From CAWBOY01 sp963790585 (lineage in GTDB: Bacteria > Planctomycetota > Planctomycetia > Gemmatales > Gemmataceae), in NCBI GenBank assembly GCA_963790585.1, contig CAWBOY010000004.1, positions 620,001 through 684,000 on the forward strand: DNA of 64,000 nt, written 5' to 3'. Of this stretch, positions 38,360 to 47,513 are shown piece by piece. The position numbers and the translations under genes are program-made. The stretch's first letter is position 1; each line of letters opens with the position of its first letter. The notes beneath the pieces were generated by a model. It was not told the DNA's origin. It saw nothing but the letters and a program-made list of their open reading frames with translations, and ran no database searches.

Positions 38360-39163
38360 TCACACTCGCGCATGTAGCGCAAGCTCTCGCGCAATCGTCT
38401 CGGGGTCGGGCGCGTAATCGAATACCTCAACGGAGACCCAGCCGTCGTAGCCATTCTGCCGTAAGGCGCGGAAGATCGGCACGAAGTCGCAAGTGCCGAA
38501 TCCCGGGCCGCGCCGGTTCGGATCGTTGGCGTGAAAATGGCCCGTTCGGGAAGCGTGGCGGCGAATCAATTCGGGAATGGGGGCGTCATCCGTAGCCATC
38601 GCTTTGACGTCGAGATGAAGGACGAAACTTGAATGGTCGAGCCGGTTGAGAAGATCGACAGCCTCGGCGCAGGTGTTCAGGAAGTCCGCTTCCGGTGGCG
38701 AGAGAGGTTCGAGGCAGACCTGGACACCGGTGGCCGCGATGCCAGGCGCGGCGCGGCGAAACGTATCGAGTGCCAGGTCGGTTGCTTGGGCGCGCGTCAA
38801 ATTGGCTGGAATGCGCCGTTGCGCCGGTGAACCAAAGACGAGAACGGATCCACCTAGGTCGCGGCACGCCTGCGCCAGCTCAACGAGGTAGGTAGCCGTC
38901 GCCTGGCGCACCGATTCATCGGTCGAGGTGAGCTGTAAGCCGCTGGTCTTGGCGAGGAGCCAGTGTAGGCCGAGCAGAGTCAGGCCATGGTCCGCGGCTG
39001 TTTGCCGCAGCTGGCGACGTCTCTCAGGCGAAACGTCGGTGATACGGTCAGCAAGCGTGAAGGGCGCGATCTCTAGTCCTTTATAGCCAAGCCCGGCCAC
39101 GCAGCGACAAATGCTTTCGTGGTCCCAGCCTTCAAAGGTCTCATTGCAGATCGCGTAACGCAT
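38360..39163 (-). CDS. Sugar phosphate isomerase/epimerase-like TIM-barrel protein
   Basis: 267 residues of the xylose isomerase-like superfamily (AP_endonuc_2). Motifs: GYKGLEIAPFTLAD near 28, LGLHWLLAKTSGLQLT near 65, the metal-binding Glu in VCLEPLSPPEADFLNT near 150, LHLDVKAMATDD near 185 and HFHANDPNRRGPGFG near 213, with a final SVEVFDYAPDPETIA. These fit the metal-ligand pattern of the family. The substrate is unknown. It is on the same strand as the ceramidase-like gene and probably in the same operon. The frame is intact. Confidence 0.83.
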   Translation of the reverse strand: MRYAICNETFEGWDHESICRCVAGLGYKGLEIAPFTLADRITDVSPERRRQLRQTAADHGLTLLGLHWLLAKTSGLQLTSTDESVRQATATYLVELAQACRDLGGSVLVFGSPAQRRIPANLTRAQATDLALDTFRRAAPGIAATGVQVCLEPLSPPEADFLNTCAEAVDLLNRLDHSSFVLHLDVKAMATDDAPIPELIRRHASRTGHFHANDPNRRGPGFGTCDFVPIFRALRQNGYDGWVSVEVFDYAPDPETIARELALHARV

Positions 39164-39217
39164 GATTAAGGGTCGTACCTCGTAGAAATCGCTTGCGATT
39201 CGGCGATGTGGTAGGGT

Positions 39218-40776
39218 TCACTTCGCGTCCAGAGTCACTGTTTCTTCAGGGACGGCTTCTTTCGGCGAAGGCGGCCTTACAGGTTCGGGGACGATTTCTT
39301 TCTGCAAGCTCAGCTTTATCGGACCAGCCGCTTTATCCATCTCTCGATAAAAATCGGCAGGTGTCGTTACGGGGTAACCATTAACTTTCGTGATGATGCG
39401 ATCGGTCTTGAGGTCGGCCCGCTTGGCGGCGCTATTCGGCATGACCTCACGGATGGCAACACCCTCAACTATCGGAATGAGATCGGGCCGGCCCGCTTTA
39501 ATGCTCGGGATGCAGCTATAATCGACGCGCAGGCCGCGCCGCGGCGCTGGCTGATTGGCCGCGATAATTGGCCCGTCGATGTAATACTTCGCGAGCGTTA
39601 ATTTGTGCATGTGAGTTTGATTGTATTGATCCAGGATCTTGACATTGATCGTGCTCCCGGCCAAATGTGTACCGATTTGAAGGAAGACATCGTCCTGACT
39701 TCGTATCGGTACGCCATTGACCTCAAGGATTGTGTCGCCATCGTGAATCTTTGCTTTGGCGGCTGGCGAGCCGGCCGTGACCTTGTCCAACATTACGCCC
39801 GCGCCTGGTCTGGCCAACTGGCTCAGCAAGACCCCCATGTAGCCATATTCCACTTCCTGGCCCTTGCGCAGGACTTCGACTATGCGACGGACGTAATCGT
39901 TCAGAGGCAAAGCGAAACCTCCTGGAGTTTCGCTGCCGTCGAACGCCGCCCGCGCCGTCGTGAGACCAATCATCTCGCCATCGATGTTGAACACGCCGCC
40001 GCCGCTGCAGGCGAGATTCGGCGCGTGTCTAATTCCCACAGAATGTCATACTGATGCAACGGATTTAGCGGGATGTGTGCTCCGTTCGTGTACGGTTTCT
40101 TAACCCGCTGCAGGGTATTGCTGATCAAGCCCCAGTAGGCGCTCGGGCTACCGTCGCGGAAACCGGCGTTGAAGGGATTGATAAGCAGAGTTACGAATTG
40201 GCCTTTACGCGACTTGCCGCCGTCGCCGAATTTGACCGGTTTGAGGTTAGGAACCTTGTCGAGAAGCCGCAGCACTGCCAAGTCGCTGCGCGGGTCGGAG
40301 GCGTGAATATCGGCCCAACTGCCGCGATTCGCAGAGAGGCGAACATAGATCTTGGTGGCATCTTTGACGACATGGGCATTGGTGAGGATCAGGCCCGACT
40401 CGTCGATGACGACGCCGCTGCCATACGCTTCCGGAACATGATCGGGTGAACTAAGATCGAGGGTCTTGACGACGCGATCCCATTCCGGCCGACTGCGCCG
40501 CGCGAATTCGACGTCAAAGCGGCCGAGGCGGCCTGGGCTTGGCGTCTCCTTGTTTGGCGGCTCGAGTTTGGTGTAGTTCTTACTGCGCGAGACGAGGATG
40601 CAGGCGATGGAGGGCTCATTGTCCGCGACCGTTTTCTCGACGCTGCGCTGCAGCGCGGCCAATTCTGGGGACGCCTTCCCGTCATCCGCCCGGGTCTGGG
40701 GAGCGACGACCAGACAAAAAAGCAGAATTGAGAGCCGAGAAGAGGTGAGCACGAGCCAGACCCTCCTATCAAACAC
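39218..40776 (-). CDS. Secreted trypsin-like (DegP/HtrA-type) serine protease with PDZ domains, one frameshift
   Basis: The first frame begins at 40776 with a signal peptide (LSILLFCLVVAPQTRA). The protease domain has the His in ILTNAHVVKD, the Asp in DPRSDLAVLRL, and, after the break near 40025, the Ser in LACSGGGVFNIDGEMIGLTT. That reads CSGGG in place of the more usual NSGGP. One missing C explains the break (LDTRPNLACSGG). Two PDZ domains follow: VMLDKVTAGSPAAKAKIHDG and IREVMPNSAAKRADLKTDRI. The C-terminus is Pro/Glu-rich. About 519 residues. HtrA-type proteases handle damaged envelope proteins. Confidence 0.8.
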
Positions 40777-40874
40777 TACCAGAGAGCAGAATCCAGGGCG
40801 TATACCTAGATTCTAATCGTTGTAGCGTTCAAGCGAAGGGAATTCTAGCGATTATGACGCAGGTTGGCGCGTTT

Positions 40875-40950
40875 ACCGAGCCTGAAGCGTCAGCGAAGGG
40901 CATTTATAATCTCAAACACAAATGCTCTTCGCTCACGCTTCAGGCTCGGT
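40875..40950. repeat. Inverted repeat of the ACCGAGCCTGAAGCG family next to recA
   Basis: Arms of 30 bases (40875-40904 and 40921-40950) with a few mismatches. Other copies are at 54628-54706 (perfect) and 43362-43393 (half). It lies between the protease gene start and the recA end, downstream of recA. As printed, the recA frame reads through one arm as PSLKRERRAF. Confidence 0.8.
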
Positions 40951-40971
40951 CTGCGTCGGAGGGGCGAATAC

Positions 40972-42080
40972 TTACGCCTCGCTCGCCGCTGCCGCCGCGG
41001 CCGATGCGGTGCTGCGCTTGCGCGGGTCGGCGCGGTGGGCTCGGCCTTCGTTTCGACCTCGCCGTTTAGCTCTGCCACCGGCGCTCCGTTCACGCCGATG
41101 CCGCGTTTCTCCAAGACTTTTCGTGAGATTTCCTCGATCAGCGTCGGATTGTCTCGTAGAAACTGCTTGGAATTCTCCTTGCCCTGACCCAAACGAATCT
41201 CACCGTAGTTGAACCAGGCGCCGCTCTTATCGATGATCTTGTCCTCGACCGCCAGATTGATCAAATCGCCCTCACGGCTTATGCCGCGCTCGAACATGAG
41301 ATCGAAGATGGCCAGGCGGAACGGCGGGGCAATCTTGTTTTTGACCACCTTGACCTTGATCTCGTTGCCAATGACTTCGGTGCCATCCTTGATCTGATCG
41401 GCGCGGCGGATTTCCAGACGCACGGAGGCGTAAAACTTGAGGGCCAAGCCGCCGGAGGTCGTCTCGGACGGGCCATACGGATTGCCGATCTTCTGACGGA
41501 TCTGATTGATGAAGATCATGCAAGTCTTGGTCTTGGCAATAGTCGGATTGAGAATGCGCATCGCCTGGCTCATGAGCCTGGCCTGGATGCCGACATGCGA
41601 ATCGCCGATCTCGCCTTCGACTTCGGCACGCGGCACGAGGGCGGCGACCGAATCGACCACGATGATGTCAACCGCGTTTGACTTGATGAGCATTTCCGCG
41701 ATTTTCAAAGCCTCTTCCGCGCTCGACGGTTGGCTGACGAGCAGACCTTCCAAATCGACGCCAAGCCGCTTGGCCCAACCTGGATCGAGGGCATGTTCCG
41801 CGTCGATATAGGCCGCGACACCACCCGCCTTCTGAGCGTTGGCAACCGCAGTCAGCGCCAAAGTCGTCTTACCGCTCGATTCCGCACCATACATCTCAAT
41901 GATGCGCCCGCGCGGCAAGCCACGTCCGCCCAGCGCAAGATCAAGGCTCAACGCCCCGGTCGAGATGCCCGCGACATCGGCCGTGCCCGATCCGCCAAGC
42001 TGCATAATGGCGCCTTTGCCGAACGAATGCTCGATCTGTTTGAGGGCGTTTTTCAGCTCCTTGTCTTGTTCTGCGCTCAT
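40972..42080 (-). CDS. recA: Recombinase RecA
   Basis: ATG 42080 has AAGGAC upstream and begins MSAEQDKELKNALKQIEHSF. Walker A is GAESSGKT near 67, the conserved MRILNPTIAKTKT and INQIRQKIGNPYGPSETTSG segments follow, and the C-terminal domain is typical. RecA forms filaments on single-stranded DNA for recombination and repair. As printed, the frame continues to 40890 through a palindromic repeat, giving an Arg-rich tail. A one-base shift near 41030 gives an Ala-rich tail (KRSTASAAAAAASEA) with a stop at 40972, more like other RecA ends, so I use that end. It has its own promoter and a terminator upstream. Confidence 0.93.
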
Positions 42081-42160
42081 ATTTAGGTCCTTTATTGAGG
42101 GATAAAACACGGCGTGGGCCGGAGTTTGTTGTATTGAGGCCAACTGATGTACAGGTGAAT

Positions 42161-42188
42161 AGTATAATCGGTTGCGCGTGAGGAACAA
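42161..42188 (-). promoter_or_regulatory. Probable recA promoter
   Basis: On the minus strand, TTGTTC (42188-42183) and TATACT (42166-42161) are separated by 16 bases, close to a sigma-70 promoter, about 81 bases before the recA ATG and downstream of a terminator. It is a match by eye only. Confidence 0.5.
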
Positions 42189-42200
42189 GGTTAGCAGAAG

Positions 42201-42232
42201 AAAAAATTTCGGACAAGCATTAGTGCTTGTCC
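42201..42232 (-). terminator. Rho-independent terminator upstream of recA
   Basis: Stem GGACAAGCA / TGCTTGTCC (42211-42232) followed on the minus strand by AAATTTTTT. It lies upstream of the recA promoter, so it should stop transcription arriving from hipBA rather than attenuate recA. Confidence 0.75.
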
Positions 42233-42274
42233 GCTAAATTACGGACTTGCGACGTAATACCGTCCAAGCCCCCC

Positions 42275-42294
42275 AATGTTCCGCGCGGAACATT
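42275..42294. promoter_or_regulatory. Perfect 20-bp palindrome, possible operator
   Basis: AATGTTCCGCGCGGAACATT is perfectly symmetric and includes TGTTC-N6-GAACA, reminiscent of SOS-type boxes. It is about 200 bases upstream of the recA ATG, but a terminator lies between, so control of recA from here is doubtful. Confidence 0.4.
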
Positions 42295-42298
42295 GCGT

Positions 42299-42346
42299 GC
42301 CGACCGTCGCGCCAAAAATGCACATGACCTTGGCGCGACGGTCGGC
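42299..42346. repeat. 17-bp-arm inverted repeat GCCGACCGTCGCGCCAA
   Basis: Perfect arms at 42299-42315 and 42330-42346. A further partial arm, GACCGTCGCGCCAAGA, lies at about 42389-42404. From there to 42644, nearly 240 bases, no gene or structure stands out. The hairpin probably belongs to the same class of dispersed palindromes as the others. Confidence 0.65.
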
Positions 42347-42644
42347 TAACACAACCACTTGATAGCATTGATTTTGCGCCGTGGCCTGGACCGTCGCGCC
42401 AAGATTCGTGTGTGGTACCCCCCTTGGCGCCGGTCCCTCTCATTCTTTCCGAATCGTCATAATGGATTGCATTGCGCCTACACACACAGAACTCCCGCGC
42501 TGTCCAGACGATTCCCTTGCGAAACGGCCAAACTGAGATAGAGTCCAGTTTGCACACTGCTCTTGCGCCTTAACACATTGGCTGTCTTTAGGTTGCGCTG
42601 CGAGAAAAGGGCGAGATGCAAACAAATCCGCAGAGAACCCCCGT

Positions 42645-42806
42645 TCATTCGGGTCGATTGCCCGCTGGCAGCGTCACGGAGATCGGCACAGCATCGGTGC
42701 GAGCGAGCCAAGCAGCCGAATAGGCGAATTGTGTTTGCTCACCATCGCCCTCGATCGTTCCAACCGGCTTCCCATCCAGCTTGACACGGCCAAAACGCAT
42801 TCTCAT
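42645..42806 (-). pseudogene. hipA: Truncated HipA N-terminal fragment
   Basis: The ATG overlaps the hipB stop (TTATGA), the usual hipBA arrangement. The 53-codon product starts MRMRFGRVKLDGKPVGTIEG and continues with FAYSAAWLAR and ISVTLPAGNRPE, matching the N-terminal subdomain of HipA kinases (a VxLdG...F.Y...W...plS.tLP pattern). It then stops at 42645 and runs into a CGAGATGCAA-family repeat. The kinase domain (about 380 residues) is missing. No toxin activity is expected. Confidence 0.7.
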
Positions 42807-43042
42807 AAATCAACCTCATCTCGTGGGGCGTCGACATAGCCTAGCATCTTCCCGAAAACGCGAAGCACCTTGTTTGCCGCATCCATGCGAAGCGTAGGCT
42901 TGCCTCGTTCCATCTCGGAAATCAATCGCGTCCCCACTCCCGCCAACTCGCCTAACTCCTTCTGGTTCATCTTGCTGGCAATTCGGCGCCTACGAATATA
43001 TTCGCCAATCTTTTCGGGGCTGGCCACGATAGAGTCAGACAT
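42803..43042 (-). CDS. hipB: HipB-like XRE-family antitoxin/transcription regulator
   Basis: 79 residues with a helix-turn-helix: EYIRRRRIASKMNQKELGEL, AGVGTRLISEMERGKPTLRM, then VLRVFGKMLGYVDAP. This pattern fits the HipB/Y4mF class of antitoxins that bind palindromic operators and repress their own operon. It overlaps the truncated hipA by four bases. Four palindromes TTCCCG(A/T)TCGGGAA upstream are its likely binding sites. Its survival without a kinase partner means it could now act only as an autorepressor. Confidence 0.82.
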   Translation of the reverse strand: MSDSIVASPEKIGEYIRRRRIASKMNQKELGELAGVGTRLISEMERGKPTLRMDAANKVLRVFGKMLGYVDAPRDEVDL

Positions 43043-43128
43043 TGAGACCTCGGGTGATGCGAAACCAGTCGTGAAAGCAATGGCTCAACTGCGGTGAAGT
43101 CCCATGAACCCGTTCATTTGCTATGCTA

Positions 43129-43265
43129 TTCCCGATCGGGAACAGACGCCTTGGCCTTCAACGCTGCTGTTCCCGTTCGGGAATAATTGAACCTTGTCCG
43201 ATCGTTTCGTTCCCGATCGGGCCTCGACGACCTGCATAACTTGCAGTCGTATTCCCGATCGGGAA
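43129..43265. promoter_or_regulatory. Four phased palindromic operators upstream of hipB
   Basis: Sites at 43129-43142 (TTCCCGATCGGGAA), 43170-43183 (TTCCCGTTCGGGAA), 43210-43223 (TTCCCGATCGGGCC) and 43252-43265 (TTCCCGATCGGGAA). Start-to-start distances are 41, 40 and 42 bases, near four helical turns, so all sites face the same side of the DNA. This is the layout expected for cooperative binding or looping by HipB dimers. Confidence 0.85.
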
Positions 43266-43650
43266 TATAATCGCATCGTACCTTTTCATCTGCTGAAAGC
43301 AAAGATCTCAAGGAACGGTTCAATATTTGTTGCCGTTCGCAACAAAGCAAGAGACAGGCCGACCGAGCCTGAAGCGTCAGCGAAGTCGGAGCCCAGGCTT
43401 CTTGACGAAATACGACTTGAACAGAATGTGATCACGACGTTCGATCACCAACGGCCGAAGATAAAATCCCGACATACCTGACGTTGGCAGTTGACATACG
43501 CCTATTAGCCCTCTTCTAATATACCCGCTGGCAGCCGATAGTCGGCCGGGATAATCCGCTGTTCATCCGCACCGACCCGTGGCGATTAACTTCAGAATTT
43601 GTTCATCAACAGCACCAGACGCTCTCATATATCCAAGAGTTTATGCAATC
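43266..43650. other. Gene-less region with a half copy of the ACCGAGCCTGAAGCG repeat
   Basis: No credible gene is seen between the operator array and the DUF262 gene. At 43362-43393 a left arm of the repeat family found at 40875 and 54628 occurs without its partner arm. A short hairpin TTGTTGC/GCAACAA is at about 43328-43345. Confidence 0.55.
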
Positions 43651-45199
43651 ATGAGTGACCCTTGCCTGGAACATCAAAACGTCAAGGTGAGGCAGCTCAT
43701 CGACGATTATCGATCAGGACGCATTGTAATTCCCGAGTTCCAAAGGGAATACGTCTGGAAAAAGAACAAGGCCCCGCATCTCATTGACTCGCTTTATAGA
43801 GGTTTTCCTATTTCCTCCCTACTCCTTTGGCAAAGCGAGGAAGAGGCCCGTTCCCGCCGAAGAGAGCCGCGACCGTTTCGTGCATCCGTTATGAGTTGGC
43901 TGATTGACGGCCAACAACGAGTCATCACGTTAGCGCGGACCATGAGTGGCGACGAAGACATTGAGGTTGTTTTTAATCCCGTTGAGGACAAGTTTCGGCT
44001 TGCTAATGCGGCCACGCGTAATGATCGGAATTGGATCCGAGTCGCTGATCTCTGCGATGACGAACTTTACCGCCAACTTAGACGGAATCTCGACGGTGGC
44101 AGCGCAGCCGATAAGCGTGAGGCGTGCTTTGAAAAAGTTCGATGCATCCTGGATTATGAAGTGCCCCTAGTCCGGAATGGTGGATCATAGCTTTAAGGAC
44201 GCAGTACGAGCATTTGAGAGAATCAACACTTTAGGGGTCAAGCTCAAGAAAGCCGACATTGAAAGCGCACATGTCGCCTCACGCCACACAGGCTTCATAG
44301 CAGACGAGGTTGCGCCGTTTCTTGCCGAGTTGAAACAGCAGGGATTTAACCGGCTCAACATCATGCACCTCTTTCGCGCCTGTGCATTTGTCGCTAAACC
44401 TGATGGTCGAAATCGAACGCCCCTGCACGAACTCGAGAAAAACGAAGTCCTTGATGCCTGGAAGCAGACCAAACGAGCTACAGAGCAGGCCATTGGCCTG
44501 ATCCGGAGCGAACTTGGCCTCGTAAACATGGATATTCTTTGGTCGGGAGCTCTTGTCGTTCCAATAATCGTTTTATGTGCAACCACCGGACCTCGAAATC
44601 GTGATTCTAAAGGCCTTATGGGATGGTTAGCTCTAGCCGCCCTCCTTCATCGCTATAGTGGCTCAAGTGAAACCAGGCTCGACGAAGATCTCAAGGCTTG
44701 CCGCGATGCCGATCCGATTGGAGCGTTGCTAAAGAATCTGCGACAGGTTCGCTCACCCCTCGTAGCCCATCCCGCCGATTTTTCCGGCGCACTAGCTGAC
44801 CGTAGCGGGTTACTGTCACTTTACATTGCCTGTATGAACCGTGGGATACTCGATTTTTTCACAGGTTCCAAAGTACTATTACAAAATGCCGTTGATCGCC
44901 ATCACATTCTCGCCCGTGGCCAGTTTTCCATCAAGACCCGCTCAAGTGCGGATAATGTTGCAAATATCGCTTTTATTGTAGGAGATGTGAATAAATCCAT
45001 CGGTCAGGCTGGCCCGGAAGTGTACCTTAAGAGAATTGAGGCCCGGGTTCTGAAAAGCCAATGTATTCCGGCAGATCAGACTCTCTGGGCCATTGACCGA
45101 GCCGAGGATTTTTGGGCGGCTCGGCGTCAGCAACTCGCCGACTCGTTTAACGAGTTTCTACGCGAGTCGTTACCACAACGGCGACTTGGCTCTGTATAA
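43651..45199 (+). CDS. DUF262-HNH protein (GmrSD-like), one frameshift
   Basis: The likely start is ATG 43651 (MSDPCLEHQNVKVRQLIDDY). The DUF262 ParB-like NTPase domain carries IVIPEFQREYVWKKNKAP and WLIDGQQRVITLAR, the latter the usual nucleotide-site motif of the family. Near 44178 the frame shifts by one base: DYEVPLVR then MVDHSFKDAVRAFERINTLG. The C-terminal half is helical and includes AVDRHHILARGQF, an HNH-type motif. About 516 residues. Proteins of this design include the type IV modification-dependent restriction enzyme GmrSD, so a defence role is plausible. Lower GC content than its neighbours suggests acquisition. Confidence 0.75.
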
Positions 45200-45239
45200 T
45201 CGCGATGGCCAGGCTGACCAACAATGAAAGGTATATCCC

Positions 45240-45461
45240 ATGACTTCAATCGTTGACGGATTTTACAAAGACGGTTCAATTGAGCTTTTGAAGCCACCCC
45301 CTGATATGCCGGCCGGGCGCGTCCGCGTCATCATCATTCCACAAAATCAGACGCCGTTACTGCCGCAACACTTGATTTACGGCAAGTACGCAATCGGACG
45401 AATGTCTACTCTCGAAGATTTTCAAGAGGCCGAATGGCGTGGCGACAAGGAACTCGGATAA
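45240..45461 (+). CDS. Small antitoxin-like protein paired with a PIN toxin
   Basis: 73 residues: MTSIVDGFYKDGSIELLKPP, then GRVRVIIIPQ, a short beta hairpin start followed by a helical C-terminus (STLEDFQEAEWRGDKEL). This is the architecture of small antitoxins whose tail wraps the PIN toxin. The PIN gene starts five bases after its stop. No DNA-binding family is firmly identified. Confidence 0.65.
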   Translation: MTSIVDGFYKDGSIELLKPPPDMPAGRVRVIIIPQNQTPLLPQHLIYGKYAIGRMSTLEDFQEAEWRGDKELG

Positions 45462-45465
45462 CCGC

Positions 45466-45870
45466 ATGGCCGCTGAATACGTCCTCGACGCTCACGCCTT
45501 GATTTGGTTCATTGAAAGCAACCCTCGTTTGGGCGCCAACGCTCGTGGTGCGATACAGGACCCTTCAAGCGTGCTGTATCTACCTGTCATTGCGTTGGCT
45601 GAAGCCTGTTGGGTCGTTTATCGAAGCAAAACCTCGATTTCTTCCGTAGCCGCGTTGCTTGCCGACGTGGATGCCGATCCCCGAATCGTCATCGTTTCTC
45701 TCGATCGCGCAATTCTAGACATCTCTCTAACTTTGACGACCATCAACGAAATGCATGATCGACAAATTGCTGCCACCGCGCTTAATCTAGCCGTCGCGCC
45801 TAATCGTATTCCGTTAATTACCTGCGATCAAAACATTACCGCCTCGGGTCTTGTCTCCGTCCTCTGGTAG
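45466..45870 (+). CDS. PIN-domain toxin (VapC type)
   Basis: 134 residues. ATG 45466 gives MAAEYVLDAHALIWFIESNP, with the first acidic residue of the PIN site in LDAHALIW. The conserved Glu is in ALAEACWVV, and the C-terminal Asp pair in INEMHDRQIAATALNLAV and LITCDQNI. VapC toxins are RNases that cut tRNA or rRNA and are held inactive by the antitoxin. The pair lies next to the DUF262 gene and hipB, in an accessory patch. The stop is 27 bases from the convergent regulator gene end. Confidence 0.8.
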   Translation: MAAEYVLDAHALIWFIESNPRLGANARGAIQDPSSVLYLPVIALAEACWVVYRSKTSISSVAALLADVDADPRIVIVSLDRAILDISLTLTTINEMHDRQIAATALNLAVAPNRIPLITCDQNITASGLVSVLW

Positions 45871-45897
45871 TAACATCATAGGTCGTGGTGTTTCAGA

Positions 45898-47328
45898 TCA
45901 CGTTTCTTCACCCCCCTTCCCATCCTCCTCCTGCCACTCCTTAATCTTCCGATACAGCGTCCTCTCCCCGATTCCCAACAGCTTCGCGGCCTGGTCGCGG
46001 TTGCCTTCGGTCATTAGCAACGCTTGTTCGATGTAGTATCGCTCCACCTCCGCCAGCGGGCGGCCGATGAGGCCGCTGGAGCTTGCCGTGGCGTTGCTGG
46101 GGTCTTGCATTCGTTTGAGTAGGTCGCCGTCTTCGACGTCGTTTACGTTCAATATGCCGTCGGTGTCGAGGACGACCATGCTTTCGACGAAGTTGCGTAG
46201 CTCGCGGACGTTGCCTTTCCATTCGTAGGCCAGCATCGCTTTGAGGACCGGCTCGGCGATGCTTTGAGCGTTTTTGCCGTGGATCTGGTTGAATTCTTTC
46301 ATGAAGTGAGCCGCCAAGAGCTTGATGTCGTCGCGGCGCTGGCGCAGCGGTGGCAGGCGCACGGTCATCACTTTCAGGCGGTGATAGAGGTCTTGGCGAA
46401 ACTTGCCTTCGGCTACCAGTGTGTCCAGCTCGCGGTGTGTGGCCGACACGAGGCGGACGTTGACCTTGATTGGCTCGTTGCTGCCGATCCGAAAGACTTC
46501 CCGGTTCTCCAGCACGCGCAGCAATTTCGCTTGCAGTGTTACCGGCATGTCACCGACCTCATCTAGGAACAGAGTGCCGCCGTTGGCGTATTCGAAACGG
46601 CCCTTGCGTAGCTTTTCAGCTCCCGTGTAAGCCCCAGGCTCGTGGCCGAACAGTTCATCGTCGAGCAGGTTTTCGTTGAATGCCGTACAATTAAGAGGCA
46701 CAAACGGCTTATTCTTGCGCGGGCTATTGTTATGGATGGCCCGGGCGACCAGGTCTTTGCCTGTGCCGGTCTCGCCGAGGATCAACACGCTGGCATTTGT
46801 CGCGGAGAGCGCCTGCAAGCGCGTAATGACCTCGTGCATGCGCGGGCTGTTGCCGATGAGGCCCTCGAAGCCGAACTTCTCGTCGAGCTGACGCTTGAGT
46901 TCCCGATTGGCACGAGCAAGGCGCAGCCGCTCCGACGCTTTCTCGACGATGGCGCGCAGCTCGGCCATGTCGATCGGCTTGGTGAGATAGTTGGCCGCCC
47001 CTTGCTTGATCGCCTCGACGGCGGTTTTGACGTCGCCATGGCCGGTAATCATGATGACTTCGGCGTCGGGCAACTCGGTGCGCGCCTTGCGCAGAATGGC
47101 CAAACCGTCAAGGTCCGCCATCTTGAGATCAGTCAAAATGAGATCGAAGTCGTCTTGCTGAATCAGCTGCGAGCCGGCTCGACCGCTGGTGGCAACCGTA
47201 CACTCGTAGCCGACCCGTTCGAGCGTCTCCGCGACTGCCTCGGCGTGCGGACGCTCGTCATCGACGACGAGGACTTGCAATCCCTCGCCCACTTTGCGTG
47301 ACACGCCGTTGCTCGAATTATTGGCCAT
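45898..47328 (-). CDS. NtrC-family sigma-54-dependent response regulator
   Basis: 476 residues in three domains. Receiver at about 18-130, with phospho-acceptor Asp in LILTDLKM and Lys in YLTKPID. AAA+ sigma-54 activation domain at about 155-390, with Walker A GETGTGKD, the sigma-54 loop GAYTGA and Walker B TLFLDEVGDM. C-terminal Fis-type HTH ends GNRDQAAKLLGIGERTLYRK. It should activate sigma-54 promoters when phosphorylated by an unlinked histidine kinase. It is divergent from the HD-GYP-like gene (about 185 bases). The GAYTGA variant of GAFTGA is common and functional. Confidence 0.92.
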   Translation of the reverse strand: MANNSSNGVSRKVGEGLQVLVVDDERPHAEAVAETLERVGYECTVATSGRAGSQLIQQDDFDLILTDLKMADLDGLAILRKARTELPDAEVIMITGHGDVKTAVEAIKQGAANYLTKPIDMAELRAIVEKASERLRLARANRELKRQLDEKFGFEGLIGNSPRMHEVITRLQALSATNASVLILGETGTGKDLVARAIHNNSPRKNKPFVPLNCTAFNENLLDDELFGHEPGAYTGAEKLRKGRFEYANGGTLFLDEVGDMPVTLQAKLLRVLENREVFRIGSNEPIKVNVRLVSATHRELDTLVAEGKFRQDLYHRLKVMTVRLPPLRQRRDDIKLLAAHFMKEFNQIHGKNAQSIAEPVLKAMLAYEWKGNVRELRNFVESMVVLDTDGILNVNDVEDGDLLKRMQDPSNATASSSGLIGRPLAEVERYYIEQALLMTEGNRDQAAKLLGIGERTLYRKIKEWQEEDGKGGEET

Positions 47329-47513
47329 ACGCTCGCTCCTTGTGTGTCCTGGGGTATTTTAGCGAACGGCCGGGAAAGCTAAGCAGAATCCCTGAAACCA
47401 TCTCCCTTATTAAAGTCGCTCCGTCCCAACCTCCGATTCTACAAGACGGGGGCTTCTCCGCTCCGGTCGAAACCGGCGTTGAGGGGGACAGAGTTCGCAC
47501 TGGGGGGATGGCC

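Noticed and set aside
42275..42294. LexA operator of recA
   Set aside because: A strong terminator and the likely promoter lie between it and recA, so I list it only as a palindrome.
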